Shown one piece after another: positions 1 to 9,269 of a DNA stretch of 64,000 nucleotides. A program made the position numbers and the translations under genes. Origin of the DNA: Pedobacter yonginensis. GTDB lineage: Bacteria > Bacteroidota > Bacteroidia > Sphingobacteriales > Sphingobacteriaceae. The stretch lies in the NCBI RefSeq assembly GCF_003173595.1, contig NZ_QGNZ01000002.1:558001-622000 (forward strand), read 5' to 3'. Every line of letters starts with the position of its first letter. The stretch's first letter is position 1. The notes under the pieces are model-generated. The model saw only the letters and a list, made by a program, of their open reading frames with translations, was not told where the DNA came from and made no database searches.

Positions 1-695
1 TTCAATTGCTCTAGTGCATAAATCTTAGGGTTAGGATAATTTTTACCTAAGGCATAAAATTTATATACCACATATAGGCAAAGCAAATAATTTTTTACGT
101 CATCTTTTGCTTGAGTATCTGTCATAACTTTGGCTAAATTTTCTCTGTCGATGAAATTCGTCAATCCTACATTTGAAGCTAAATAGGCAACCAAATTTGA
201 TAAATTATCTTTTTGATCAACATAGCCATCTTTGGAGTCCTTAATTTCTTCAACAAGTTTTAAATAGGGTGCTATTTCCTTTTCCAAAATGCGCTCATTA
301 ACAGCAATCAATCCTTTTGGAACGTAATAGGTGGAGTCTGTTTTGTAAGGATCAACATAAAGATTGATGGTAGCATGGCTTGTTGGGTTTGTGAGCGTAT
401 AAACATCAACTATCCCTTGTTTGCCCGATTTGCTTCCTCTTTTAGAAAAATCGATGGTGGAGCCATCAGGCCAACGAAAGCTACCTTTAAGCTTTGTCAT
501 TCTGCTTTGCATCGCATTGCGGTCAGCAATATTAGTAAATGCACCGGTTCCAATGGGCTTAATTGAAGTACCATAATCATCGGATTGGCCTTTCAAATTT
601 TCGAAAGTAATGTAAGTTACCAGTTCTGGAGCGGGAAGTTGCGCTTTACAAACTGTTACTGTAAAGCAAATAAGAAATGTACAAATTGTTTTCAT
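1..695 (-). CDS. Secreted protein of unknown function (C-terminus beyond window)
   Basis: The reverse strand is open from an ATG at 695 to the window edge, about 231 codons with no stop, so the C-terminus is missing. The N-terminus is a clear signal peptide: Met-Lys-Thr, a hydrophobic stretch, then a cleavage site around Cys-Lys-Ala-Gln. The rest is soluble and mixed in charge, with a segment rich in Asp/Lys/Tyr around residues 90-150 and no motif I recognise. It is divergent from polA, and the roughly 155-bp gap holds the polA promoter. It is probably periplasmic. The function is unknown and the gene call rests on the continuous frame and signal peptide. Confidence 0.75.
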   Translation of the reverse strand, partial: MKTICTFLICFTVTVCKAQLPAPELVTYITFENLKGQSDDYGTSIKPIGTGAFTNIADRNAMQSRMTKLKGSFRWPDGSTIDFSKRGSKSGKQGIVDVYTLTNPTSHATINLYVDPYKTDSTYYVPKGLIAVNERILEKEIAPYLKLVEEIKDSKDGYVDQKDNLSNLVAYLASNVGLTNFIDRENLAKVMTDTQAKDDVKNYLLCLYVVYKFYALGKNYPNPKIYALEQL

Positions 696-756
696 AAGGC
701 GTTTTAATTTATGATGCATTAAATATAGATATTCAATAAATTAATTTGATTTTTTA

Positions 757-789
757 TTGAAAAGCAATTTACCGATATGATTAACTTTG
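757..789 (+). promoter_or_regulatory. Candidate Bacteroidota promoter for polA
   Basis: TAACTTTG at 782-789 matches the -7 consensus TAnnTTTG, and a TTG lies 22 bp upstream at 757-759 as a possible -33 element. The predicted transcript start is near 795. The leader would contain a perfect 7-bp hairpin, CTGATGA/TCATCAG (804-810 and 818-824), before the ATG at 851. Confidence 0.45.
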
Positions 790-850
790 GTTACTTTTAA
801 CATCTGATGAAATCGGCTCATCAGCATAATCATTAAATCTGTGTAATCAC

Positions 851-3664
851 ATGAATAATAAAAAACTCTTTCTTTTGGATGGAATGGCGTTGATGTATAG
901 AGCGCACTTTGCATTAAGTAAAAACCCACGTTTCACTTCTACGGGCATTAATACATCGGCGGTAATGGGCTTTACCAATACCTTGCTTGATGTGATAAAG
1001 AAAGAAAAACCAACACATATTGCCGTAGTTTTTGATACGGAAGCACCTACAGAACGACATACCTCTTTCGAAGCATACAAGGCACACCGCCAAGCCATGC
1101 CCGAAGATTTAGCGGCAGCAATGCCATACGTAATAAAATTGATTACAGGCTTCAATATTCCAGTAATTACTTCTGATGGCTATGAAGCCGATGATATCAT
1201 CGGTACACTGGCTAAAAAAGCAGAGTTAAAAGGTTATCAAGTTTTTTGCATGACCCCTGATAAAGATTTTGCTCAGCTGGTTTCAGAAAACATTTTCATA
1301 TACAAGCCTGCAAGAATGGGTAACGACATGGAAATTCTGGGTGTGAAGGAGGTTTTGGCAAAGTGGGAAATAGAAAATGTATTGCAGGTTATCGATATTT
1401 TGGGCTTATGGGGCGATGCAGTAGATAACATCCCAGGAATACCAGGCATTGGCGAAAAAACGGCTAAGCTTTTAATTAAGCAATACGGCTCGATGGAGAA
1501 CATTATTGCAAATTCGCATGAGTTAAAAGGGAAGCAACGTGAAAATGTAGAAAACTTCGCTGAACAGGGCTTAATTTCAAAAAAACTGGCAACCATACTT
1601 TTAGATGTGCCTGTAGAATTAGATGAGGCCAGTTTAGAGCTTTGCGATCCAAGCCGAGATTTATTAGAACCCCTTTTCACCGAACTAGAATTTAGAACAT
1701 TAGGTCGAAGAGTTTTTGGCGATGAGTTTTCGGTTACTACTGCAAAATTTCAAGAGGGTACGCAAACCGATTTATTTGGTAACCAATCTGGTGAGGCCAT
1801 TCAATATACCAACACTTTGGTTGAGGAAGAACCCGTAGAAAAACTTCCGGCTAAAACCATAGAAAATACAGAACATCATTATCAGTTGGTTGAAACAGCC
1901 GAGCAACGTGCAGAATTAATTAAATTATTGCTTACTCAAAATCGAATCTCTTTCGATACAGAAACCACAGGAACAGATGCAAATCTTGCTGAATTGGTGG
2001 GATTATCTTTCTGCATAAAACCTGGGGAGGGCTATTACATCCCTGTTCCGGCAGCGCGTGAACAAGCACAGGCCATTGTTGATGAGTTTAAAGTTGTATT
2101 AGAAAACGAAAAAATTGATAAAATCGGACAGAACACCAAATATGATATTTTGGTGCTAAAGTGGTACGGTTTGCAAGTGCAAGGCAAGATTTTTGATACC
2201 ATGCTTGCCCATTACTTAATTGACCCTGATACTCGACACGGAATGGACGTTTTATCGGAAAACTATTTGGGTTACTCGCCAATTTCAATCACCAAGCTGA
2301 TAGGACCAAAGGGGAAAAATCAGGGAACCATGCGTGATGTGCCAATTGTTGATGTGGTTGATTATGCGGCTGAAGATGCCGATGTTACCTTACAGCTTGC
2401 AAACATCTTCGAACCAAAATTGAAAGAGCTTAACGCAGCAAAACTTGCCGAGGAAATTGAAAACCCATTGGTTTATGTTTTAGCAGATATTGAAAAAGAA
2501 GGGGTTCGTATCGATATAGAAACGCTCCAAGCCTATTCGAAAGAACTGGAAACAGAGATCATCAAATTTGAGCAGAATGTTTACGAGAAAGCCGGCATCA
2601 AATTTAATCTGGCATCGCCAAAGCAACTGGGCGAAGTTTTATTTGATAAACTTCAGCTTGATCCAAAAGCCAAAAAGACAAAAACAGGCCAATACCAAAC
2701 CGGCGAAGATGTTTTAACAGCCCTTGCCCATAAAAGCGACATTGTGCAGGATATTTTAGATTTCCGCCAGTTGCAAAAATTAAAATCTACCTATGTTGAT
2801 GCACTTCCTTTGATGGTTAACCCAAAAACAGGTCGGGTTCATACCTCTTACAATCAGGCAGTTGCCGCAACAGGTAGGTTAAGTTCAAATAATCCGAATC
2901 TGCAAAACATCCCCATTCGTTCGGAGCGTGGTAGAGAAGTTAGAAAAGCCTTTATTGCCAGAGATGAGGATCATATTTTACTATCTGCCGATTATTCTCA
3001 AATAGAACTTAGAATTATCGCCGATATAAGCAAGGAAGAAAATATGTTGGATGCCTTTAGCAAGGGTATCGACATCCATACCGCAACGGCGGCAAAAGTT
3101 TACGGAATCGGCATCGAAGAAGTAGATGGAACACAAAGAAGAAACGCTAAAGCCGTAAATTTTGGTATTATTTATGGACAATCGGCCTTTGGTTTATCAC
3201 AGAATTTAGGGATTCCACGTAAGGAAGCTGCTGAAATTATTGAACAGTATTTCGCCCAATACCCAGGCATTAAACGTTACATGAGCGATACCATGAACTT
3301 CGCTCGTGAGAATGGCTTTGTTGAAACGATTATGGGACGCAGGCGCTATTTAAGAGACATCAATTCCGCAAATCAAACGGTGCGTGGTTTTGCAGAACGA
3401 AATGCCATAAACGCACCCATTCAAGGTTCTGCTGCTGATATGATTAAAATCGCAATGATTAATATTCACAGAGATATGAAGGCTCAGAACTTAAAATCCA
3501 CCATGACCATGCAAGTGCATGATGAGCTTGTGTTTGATGTTTTAAGGACGGAGAAAGAAACCATGAAAGCCATTATTCAAGATAGAATGCCCACTGCCAT
3601 TAAAACCACTGTACCTATTGTTGTAGAAATTGGTGAAGGCGAAAATTGGCTAGCAGCACATTAA
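851..3664 (+). CDS. polA: DNA polymerase I
   Basis: This 937-residue family A polymerase fills gaps in lagging-strand synthesis and excision repair. The N-terminal 5'-nuclease domain (about 1-290) shows GYEADD near residue 110 and the helix-hairpin-helix GDAVDNIPGIPGIGEKTA near 187. The 3'-5' exonuclease (about 345-530) keeps DTETTG (near 369), the ExoII Asn/Asp pair in GQNTKYD, and YAAED, so proofreading is probably intact; many bacterial PolI proteins have lost it. The polymerase domain has motif A DYSQIELR (near 714), motif B around KAVNFGIIYGQ, and motif C QVHDELVFDV near 890. Length is normal for the family. It appears monocistronic, with its own promoter and about 210 bp of non-coding DNA after it. 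Confidence 0.98.
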   Translation: MNNKKLFLLDGMALMYRAHFALSKNPRFTSTGINTSAVMGFTNTLLDVIKKEKPTHIAVVFDTEAPTERHTSFEAYKAHRQAMPEDLAAAMPYVIKLITGFNIPVITSDGYEADDIIGTLAKKAELKGYQVFCMTPDKDFAQLVSENIFIYKPARMGNDMEILGVKEVLAKWEIENVLQVIDILGLWGDAVDNIPGIPGIGEKTAKLLIKQYGSMENIIANSHELKGKQRENVENFAEQGLISKKLATILLDVPVELDEASLELCDPSRDLLEPLFTELEFRTLGRRVFGDEFSVTTAKFQEGTQTDLFGNQSGEAIQYTNTLVEEEPVEKLPAKTIENTEHHYQLVETAEQRAELIKLLLTQNRISFDTETTGTDANLAELVGLSFCIKPGEGYYIPVPAAREQAQAIVDEFKVVLENEKIDKIGQNTKYDILVLKWYGLQVQGKIFDTMLAHYLIDPDTRHGMDVLSENYLGYSPISITKLIGPKGKNQGTMRDVPIVDVVDYAAEDADVTLQLANIFEPKLKELNAAKLAEEIENPLVYVLADIEKEGVRIDIETLQAYSKELETEIIKFEQNVYEKAGIKFNLASPKQLGEVLFDKLQLDPKAKKTKTGQYQTGEDVLTALAHKSDIVQDILDFRQLQKLKSTYVDALPLMVNPKTGRVHTSYNQAVAATGRLSSNNPNLQNIPIRSERGREVRKAFIARDEDHILLSADYSQIELRIIADISKEENMLDAFSKGIDIHTATAAKVYGIGIEEVDGTQRRNAKAVNFGIIYGQSAFGLSQNLGIPRKEAAEIIEQYFAQYPGIKRYMSDTMNFARENGFVETIMGRRRYLRDINSANQTVRGFAERNAINAPIQGSAADMIKIAMINIHRDMKAQNLKSTMTMQVHDELVFDVLRTEKETMKAIIQDRMPTAIKTTVPIVVEIGEGENWLAAH

Positions 3665-3877
3665 AAAGATATGAAACAGCTTTTCTTTTTTTTACTTTTA
3701 TTTTCACTGCATAAAGATAGATACCTTTTAAAGTTTCTAATAAGGAAGCTAATGTTCTTTAGCATATTAACATAAACTTCGCTCTGAATTGATTTTTCAT
3801 TATCTTCATTAAATCTTCATCCCTAATATTCAATTTTATATCAACAATTTAACGAGTAAAACAAAAAAATTAGAAAC

Positions 3878-4222
3878 ATGAAAAAATTATTGAGTTTAAT
3901 CGCAATCGCAGCATTTGGTTTAACCACAGCATTTGCTCAAACCCCAGCAACTACTGCACAAGCTAAAAAAGTTGTTAAAAAAGAAGTTAAAAGCACTACG
4001 GCTCCGGTAAAAGCTGGCGCAAAAATGGAAGCTAAAAAAGTTGAAACAAAAACAACTACAACGGCGGCTAAAATGAAGGCAGATGGAACGCCAGATATGC
4101 GCTATAAAGAAAATAAGGCTAAAGCGGTAACTAAGGTTGCTGGGCCGACTAAAAAAGATGGTACCGCAGACATGCGCTATAAAGCAAACAAAACAACCAC
4201 TAAAGTGGTTAAAAAGAACTAG
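3878..4222 (+). CDS. Secreted Lys/Ala/Thr-rich small protein with DGTxDMRYK repeats
   Basis: This is a 114-residue protein with a textbook signal peptide ending FAQ (about residues 1-21). The mature part is extremely basic, built of Lys, Ala, Thr and Val with almost no acidic or aromatic residues. Two copies of a unit read KADGTPDMRYKENK and KKDGTADMRYKANK in the second half. The composition predicts an intrinsically disordered, strongly cationic envelope protein that could bind polyanions (LPS, nucleic acid or peptidoglycan). No enzymatic family is recognisable. It stands alone and is followed at once by a strong terminator, so it is probably a short, separately expressed mRNA. Confidence 0.85.
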   Translation: MKKLLSLIAIAAFGLTTAFAQTPATTAQAKKVVKKEVKSTTAPVKAGAKMEAKKVETKTTTTAAKMKADGTPDMRYKENKAKAVTKVAGPTKKDGTADMRYKANKTTTKVVKKN

Positions 4223-4241
4223 GTTTAGGTTTATAATTTGA

Positions 4242-4278
4242 AAAGGGTCCTGATGAAAATTAGGACCCTTTCTTTTTT
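4242..4278 (+). terminator. Rho-independent terminator between convergent genes
   Basis: A 10-bp perfect stem AAAGGGTCCT (4242-4251) / AGGACCCTTT (4262-4271) is followed by a T-rich run. It ends the Lys-rich protein transcript and sits 2-3 bp from the stop of the convergent hydrolase, so it may act in both directions. Confidence 0.85.
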
Positions 4279-4280
4279 AT

Positions 4281-4958
4281 TTATAAATCGATTGTTTCGC
4301 CGATGGCTGGTAACAGTAAAGTTTTGTTTTCGCGTTTAAACTTATCAACCGCAACCTCTGTATCGATTTCAATTACCGGAAAAGTGTTATAATGTACGCC
4401 GATAACTTTATCGCAATCAAAATACTTGGTTGCAACTAAAGCATCATCAACATCCATGGTGTAATTGCCACCAATGGGCAAAATAGCATAGTCAAGATTG
4501 TAAATATCAGCCAAAACCTTCATTTCGATGGTTAAGCCTGTATCACCAGCAAAATAAATCTGCTTACCGTCCACTTCCAAAACGAACCCTGCCGGATTGC
4601 CACCATAGCTACCATCTGGCAAACCTGATGAGTGTGTGGCGGTAACCATGCGCACCGTTCCCCAATCAAAAGAGAACTTTCCATAGTTCATCGGGTGAAG
4701 CTTTTCAACACCTTGTTTCTGCGCCCATTCTGCTACTTCTGGCATTGCGATAACCGTAGCGCCAGTTTGTTTTGCTAATTCAACCAAATCAGCAACATGA
4801 TCTCCATGACCATGACTTACCAAAATATAATCTGCTTCGATAGCTTTGGTATCTACATCCTTCGCTAGCGGATTATGCGAAATAAATGGATCAAATAGTA
4901 GTTTTTTGTTTGAAGTTTCCAGTAAGAAACAAGATTGTCCGTAATAGGTATATTTCAT
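4281..4958 (-). CDS. Metal-dependent hydrolase, UPF0173 family
   Basis: This 225-residue cytoplasmic protein has the metallo-beta-lactamase fold. The zinc signature HGHGDHVAD falls near residues 49-57; further ligands are plausible in the THSSG (about 108-112), AGDTG and GVHYNTFP segments. Its length and the YYGQSCF start are typical of the UPF0173 / YtkL group, whose physiological substrate is not established. It is convergent with the Lys-rich gene and lies upstream of nothing obviously co-transcribed, about 160 bp from ybaB. Family assignment is confident; the substrate is unknown. Confidence 0.92.
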   Translation of the reverse strand: MKYTYYGQSCFLLETSNKKLLFDPFISHNPLAKDVDTKAIEADYILVSHGHGDHVADLVELAKQTGATVIAMPEVAEWAQKQGVEKLHPMNYGKFSFDWGTVRMVTATHSSGLPDGSYGGNPAGFVLEVDGKQIYFAGDTGLTIEMKVLADIYNLDYAILPIGGNYTMDVDDALVATKYFDCDKVIGVHYNTFPVIEIDTEVAVDKFKRENKTLLLPAIGETIDL

Positions 4959-5119
4959 TGGATTTTAAAATTAGGTCCTAAATTTTGTAGTTGGCTTGAG
5001 ATAGGTTTAAGGAATGAGACATACAGCCCAAAGCATTTTGGATGGGTTATAGCATATGGCCATCCGGTCTCTTCACTTTGAATTTATCTCCAGGTGAATC
5101 CCGAATTCACTTTATTTGT

Positions 5120-5425
5120 TTATTGGCCGAACATTCCGCCTAAACCACCAAGCATGTCTTTTGCTGAAGCTTGCATTTCTGTAGCGCTCACCTCTTCTGC
5201 GCTTGCAAGTGCCTTGTTTATAGCGGTCTGCAACAATTCTTCAATTTCTTCTTTATCCGCATTTTTCAAAAATTCTTCACTTATTGATACGCCAGTGATG
5301 TTTTTATTGGCAGTTGCAGTAATTTTGATGGCACCATTTTCTACCTCGCCATATACCGAAATGGTATCCAATCTTTTCTTAATCTCTTCAGCTTTTTGCT
5401 GTGCTGCGAATAATTTATCAAACAT
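5120..5425 (-). CDS. YbaB/EbfC family nucleoid-associated protein
   Basis: This 101-residue small protein fits the YbaB/EbfC family, whose members are DNA-binding dimers. It begins MFDKLFAAQQKAEEIKKRLD, has a central beta part with GAIKITATANKNITGVSI, and ends in a Gly/Met-rich tail (LGGLGGMFGQ) typical of YbaB. In many bacteria ybaB lies beside dnaX or recR; here it sits alone downstream of a serine hydrolase on the same strand, so its usual recombination context is missing. The longer frame on the opposite strand (5094-5471) is antisense. Confidence 0.93.
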   Translation of the reverse strand: MFDKLFAAQQKAEEIKKRLDTISVYGEVENGAIKITATANKNITGVSISEEFLKNADKEEIEELLQTAINKALASAEEVSATEMQASAKDMLGGLGGMFGQ

Positions 5426-5502
5426 AATTTTTTGTTTTTTTATAAACGATTTAAATCAAGTTGTGTTTTAATCTTTTAACGATGAATAAATATTAATTTA
5501 AG

Positions 5503-6732
5503 TTAATCCTCATCCGTTCCTGGCAAACTTCCATTGCCATGATAAGCACCCTTGCGTATAATTGGCATATTGAAATGTTTATACAAATCATCCAAGTGCA
5601 TTAAACTACCATTGGTTAAATTACCCAAGAAAATAATTACGATGTTTTTATCTAAATCTCGAACGTAGATGTGTCTGAAGCCATGCCACCAACCCGTGTG
5701 ATAAACAACTTTATCCATACCTGCTCCATCAAACATTCTCCAACCATAACCATAGTTAAAATGACCATTAACAGGCTTATTATGGCCTTTATAGGCTGAA
5801 TCTAAGCTTGTTTTAGACAATAATCTGCCGTTTTTCAAATACTTATCAAAGAGTACCAAATCATGCACAGTGCTGTAGATGCCTTTATCTCCAACGGGTC
5901 CATCCAGAAAGTTTTGTGCAACGGAATATTTCCAAGTACGATCATGACCAACCACATCAACAGGAACTTTTTCATACTCTGTGGTACTGTAAACGTGTGT
6001 GTGTTTTAAGCCTGCTGGCTTGAAAACATGCTCCATCATGTATTGAGAATATCGTTGCCCAGTAACTTTTTCTATAATGGCGCCTAACACCATAAAATTA
6101 GAGTTGTTATAATGGAATCTGTTATCAGGTTTAGTGTAAGGATTGGGTTTCTTCTCTGCAATAACATTCATCACTTCTTGGTTGGTTACCCCCTTTTTCA
6201 TGTTTCGCTTTTCCTTGCGCCAAATGTCATCGATAAAGTAAACATAGTTCATCATCCCACTTCGGTGCGTAAGCAAGAGCTTTACGGTAATTCCCTCATA
6301 TGGGAAATTTGGAAAAAACTTCTTCACATTATCGTTTAGAGAAAGTTTTTTAGCCTCTAACAATTGCATAATTGCAGTACCTGTAAAGGTTTTGGTAATG
6401 GATGCCAGTTCAAACTCTGAATTTATTTTTAAGCTATCACGATGTAGATAGTCTGCCCAACCAATGGCCTTCTCATATAAGATTTTCCCATCTTTAGCCA
6501 CAAGCATATTGCCATTGAAACCATATTTCTTATGTAGGTTATCTACAAAATTGGCTATCCATTTATCACCCTTTTCAGGATTATATGCTACTAAAATACT
6601 GTCCGCCTTATCGTCATCTTTGGTGCGGATTTTTTTCTCAGCAGCTTTTTTCTCTTCAGATTTTTTGCTTGAACATGCGGTGAATAAGGTTATGGAGATT
6701 GCTAATGCTGAAACTATACTACGAAAATTCAT
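5503..6732 (-). CDS. Serine hydrolase (beta-lactamase class C / penicillin-binding-like) lipoprotein
   Basis: This 409-residue protein has a lipobox (FTAC, Cys20) followed by a Lys/Glu-rich linker. The beta-lactamase-fold domain carries the catalytic SxxK (Ser111-Ile-Thr-Lys114), a Tyr-Asn-Asn second motif at 208-210 and a His-Thr-Gly third motif in VYHTGWWHG near residue 340. These are the three signatures of class C-type serine hydrolases, which include DD-peptidases and esterases. The family seldom confers real beta-lactam resistance, so a resistance role should not be assumed. It is probably anchored in the envelope and acts on a peptide or ester. It is on the same strand as ybaB, 77 bp upstream. 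Confidence 0.92.
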   Translation of the reverse strand: MNFRSIVSALAISITLFTACSSKKSEEKKAAEKKIRTKDDDKADSILVAYNPEKGDKWIANFVDNLHKKYGFNGNMLVAKDGKILYEKAIGWADYLHRDSLKINSEFELASITKTFTGTAIMQLLEAKKLSLNDNVKKFFPNFPYEGITVKLLLTHRSGMMNYVYFIDDIWRKEKRNMKKGVTNQEVMNVIAEKKPNPYTKPDNRFHYNNSNFMVLGAIIEKVTGQRYSQYMMEHVFKPAGLKHTHVYSTTEYEKVPVDVVGHDRTWKYSVAQNFLDGPVGDKGIYSTVHDLVLFDKYLKNGRLLSKTSLDSAYKGHNKPVNGHFNYGYGWRMFDGAGMDKVVYHTGWWHGFRHIYVRDLDKNIVIIFLGNLTNGSLMHLDDLYKHFNMPIIRKGAYHGNGSLPGTDED

Positions 6733-6799
6733 CTATATCGGGATACTTATTTTAAAACCCGAAAATTAAAGAAATTTGTAGCGCAAAAGGGAAAGAGTT

Positions 6800-7366
6800 T
6801 TACACATTTTCGCAATTATTATTGTACCAACACTCGAAAAGATGCCCTTTACTTCCATAAACAGGATCGCTATCAGGATTTTTTACTCTCGCAATATCTT
6901 CATCTGCTTCAGGTCGCTCTTCAGGCTTGCCATATTTAATATTATAGTCGAGCCCATTTGGGTATGCTCCAACTACTTTGAAATCCTCACTAGAATTCAG
7001 ATTTCTGTGGGCAACTCCTGCAGGAATTAGCACTACATCTCCTTTATCCAGTTCTACGCATACGCCATGTTCGCCCCCAAATTGAACTTCTGCTTTTCCA
7101 CTAAAAACACCCATTACTTCATGTGTATTGCTATGATAATGGTCGTAATTAAATATTCCATTTACCCAAGCATTAGTATAGCCATTGGTTGCAAAAACTT
7201 TTTTTATTGCATCTTCTGTATCGTCTGGATGAATTAGAAAAGCACCTTTATAAATCATTAGGGGTAACTTTGGGTTATTCGGAAAATTCCCATTCTCTTC
7301 TATTTTATGCGCAACCAAATAGGCTTCTTGTATCAATTTATCTTTATCCATGATTTTGTATTTCAT
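6800..7366 (-). CDS. Cupin domain protein
   Basis: This single-domain cupin of about 188 residues is probably cytoplasmic. Both cupin motifs are near perfect: HYHSNTHE (HxHx4E) and, about 25 residues later, GDVVLIPAGVAHRNLN (Gx5PxGx2Hx3N). A divalent metal site is therefore expected. I chose the ATG at 7366; a longer frame begins with TTG at 7375, and an ATG at 7351 (MDKDKL) is also possible. Cupins of this type range from isomerases to dioxygenases, and nothing nearby points to a substrate. Confidence 0.88.
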   Translation of the reverse strand: MKYKIMDKDKLIQEAYLVAHKIEENGNFPNNPKLPLMIYKGAFLIHPDDTEDAIKKVFATNGYTNAWVNGIFNYDHYHSNTHEVMGVFSGKAEVQFGGEHGVCVELDKGDVVLIPAGVAHRNLNSSEDFKVVGAYPNGLDYNIKYGKPEERPEADEDIARVKNPDSDPVYGSKGHLFECWYNNNCENV

Positions 7367-7483
7367 TATAAACAAAGTAATTGATGAAGGGTTTGGTGAT
7401 GGTGGGATTTATAGGTAATTCCTGTTCGGTGGGATAGCAAGTATTTTAATTCTTCCGAAGATCAGAATGATACATGGAGATTT

Positions 7484-7519
7484 ATACAAACAAAAAGAGC
7501 TACCTTTTGATAGCTCTTT
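7484..7519 (-). terminator. Terminator downstream of the pdh genes
   Basis: The stem AAAGAGCTA (7494-7502) / TAGCTCTTT (7511-7519) has an 8-nt loop. Read on the minus strand it is followed by TTTTGTTTG, placing it about 40 nt after the E2 stop codon. It is probably the end of the pdhA-E2 transcript. Confidence 0.8.
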
Positions 7520-7561
7520 CTATTTTTAGAATCCTTCAACAAGTTCAGGAGTAAATTGTAA

Positions 7562-9238
7562 TTATGCAAGTAACCGAATTGGTTCTTCTAATAAGCCCTT
7601 TAGCGTTTGTAAGAATTGTGCTCCGGTTGCCCCATCCACCACACGGTGATCGCAACCTAAAGTCAATTTCATTACGTTACCAGGAACTACAGCACCATTT
7701 TTAACAACAGGCACTTGTTGTATTGCACCTACCGATAAAATTGCACCATCAGGAGAGTTGATAATCGATGTAAACTCATCAATGCCAAACATACCTAAAT
7801 TAGAAACTGTAAAAGTTGAGCCTTCCCAATCTGCAGGTTGTAATTTTTTTGCTTTTGCTTTACCGCCGAAATCTTTTACCTCAGCAGAAATGTGTGATAG
7901 AGATTTACCATCAGCGAAGCGAACAACAGGTACTAACAAGCCATCTTCCACGGCCATAGCCACACCAATGTTTGTATGTTCATTGAAACGGATTTTATCT
8001 CCACCCCATGATGAGTTAACTGCTGGATGTTTCTTCAACGCCACAGCAACGGCCTTGATAACGATATCGTTAAATGAAACCTTAACAGGAGCAACTGCAT
8101 TGATTGCTGTACGAGCAGCCATCGCGTTGTCCATATCGATACTAATGGTTAAATAGAAATGTGGTGCAGTAAATAAGCTTTCTGCCAAACGTTTCGCAAT
8201 AACTTTACGCATTTGAGAAACAGGTGCCTCTGTAAATTTAACTTCGCCAGCATAGGTTGGTATAACTGGAGCTGAAGCAGCAGGTTTATCTGTATTACCG
8301 GCGCTTTCCGCTTTTGGCTTTCCGCTTTCCCCTTGTGCAGCAGGTTTAAAGTTTTCGATATCTTTTTTAATGATTCGACCGCCTTCTGCACTTCCCGCAA
8401 CTTGGGCCAAATCAATACCCTTATCTTTAGCTATTTTTTTAGCCAATGGCGACGCCTTTACACGACTGTCAGATGAAGTTTCGGCAACTGGAGCAGAGGT
8501 TGCATCAGCAGTTGTAGATTGTTTTTCTTCTTTAGGTGCTTCTTCTTTACTTTCAGTTTTTGCAGCTGGAGCAGATCCGCCTGCTAAAATTCCGCTAACA
8601 TCTGTCCCTTCGGGACCAACGATTGCGATAATCCCATTAACTTTTGCGGCTGAACCTTTTTCTACGCCAATATGTAGCAAAGTACCAGTTGCATAGCCCA
8701 TCACTTCCATAGTTGCCTTATCGGTTTCTACATCAGCTAAAACATCATCATCCTTAACTTTATCGCCAACTTTTTTATGCCATTCAGCAATTACGCCTTC
8801 AGTCATGGTATCGCTTAACAAAGGCATACGAATTACCGTAACACCTTTTGCTGCTAACTCTTCTTCGCTTAAGCCACCGCCTTGAGCAGGGGCTTCCTGT
8901 TTCTTATCTTCAGTTTTAGGGGCTTCAGCTACATCTGCTTTTGGAGCTTCTGCTTTAGCTGACCCACCGGCCGCATCAATCGCTGCCTGAAAATCTTCAC
9001 CTTCTTTTCCAATTACCGCGATAATAGCATCAATAGGAACACCTTTTCCTTCTTCAACACCAATATGTAATAAAGTACCTTCCTCGTAAGATTCCAGATC
9101 CATTGTTGCTTTATCGGTTTCTACCTCAGCAAGCACATCACCACTTTTTACTTTATCGCCAACTTTAACATGCCATTTTGCCAATACCCCTTCTGTCATG
9201 GTATCGCTCATTTTGGGCATTCTAACTACTTCAGCCAT
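7562..9238 (-). CDS. pdhC: Pyruvate dehydrogenase E2, dihydrolipoyl acetyltransferase
   Basis: This 558-residue core subunit of the pyruvate dehydrogenase complex moves acetyl groups from E1 to CoA via lipoyl-lysine. Two lipoyl domains are visible, each with ETDKATM: Lys43 in the first and a second around residue 178. They are joined by Ala/Pro/Glu/Lys-rich flexible linkers. A peripheral subunit-binding domain follows (about 262-300, ASPLAKKIAKDKGIDL), then the catalytic trimer domain (about 335-558) with the active-site DHRVVDG near 531. It is 31 bp downstream of pdhA and co-transcribed. E1-beta and E3 are not in this window. Confidence 0.97.
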   Translation of the reverse strand: MAEVVRMPKMSDTMTEGVLAKWHVKVGDKVKSGDVLAEVETDKATMDLESYEEGTLLHIGVEEGKGVPIDAIIAVIGKEGEDFQAAIDAAGGSAKAEAPKADVAEAPKTEDKKQEAPAQGGGLSEEELAAKGVTVIRMPLLSDTMTEGVIAEWHKKVGDKVKDDDVLADVETDKATMEVMGYATGTLLHIGVEKGSAAKVNGIIAIVGPEGTDVSGILAGGSAPAAKTESKEEAPKEEKQSTTADATSAPVAETSSDSRVKASPLAKKIAKDKGIDLAQVAGSAEGGRIIKKDIENFKPAAQGESGKPKAESAGNTDKPAASAPVIPTYAGEVKFTEAPVSQMRKVIAKRLAESLFTAPHFYLTISIDMDNAMAARTAINAVAPVKVSFNDIVIKAVAVALKKHPAVNSSWGGDKIRFNEHTNIGVAMAVEDGLLVPVVRFADGKSLSHISAEVKDFGGKAKAKKLQPADWEGSTFTVSNLGMFGIDEFTSIINSPDGAILSVGAIQQVPVVKNGAVVPGNVMKLTLGCDHRVVDGATGAQFLQTLKGLLEEPIRLLA

Positions 9239-9269
9239 TATATATTATTAATTGAAAATCTTAAAATTA

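Noticed and set aside
375-566. Open frame on the plus strand near the window start
   Set aside because: It is antisense to the secreted protein at 1-695, which has a signal peptide and an uninterrupted frame; the translation has no sensible composition.
5094-5110. GTGAAT/ATTCAC hairpin after ybaB
   Set aside because: The stem is only 6 bp and has no T-run, so it is too weak to call as a terminator.
5094-5471. 125-codon frame opposite ybaB
   Set aside because: It covers the ybaB gene in antisense; ybaB has a clear family match while this frame does not.
5503-6732. Beta-lactam resistance gene
   Set aside because: The protein has the class C serine hydrolase motifs, but this family is mostly peptidases and esterases; calling it a resistance enzyme is not supported.
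7758-8696. Long frames opposite the E2 gene
   Set aside because: They arise from the biased codon use and Ala/Pro/Lys linkers of E2. No independent start signal or family pattern was seen.
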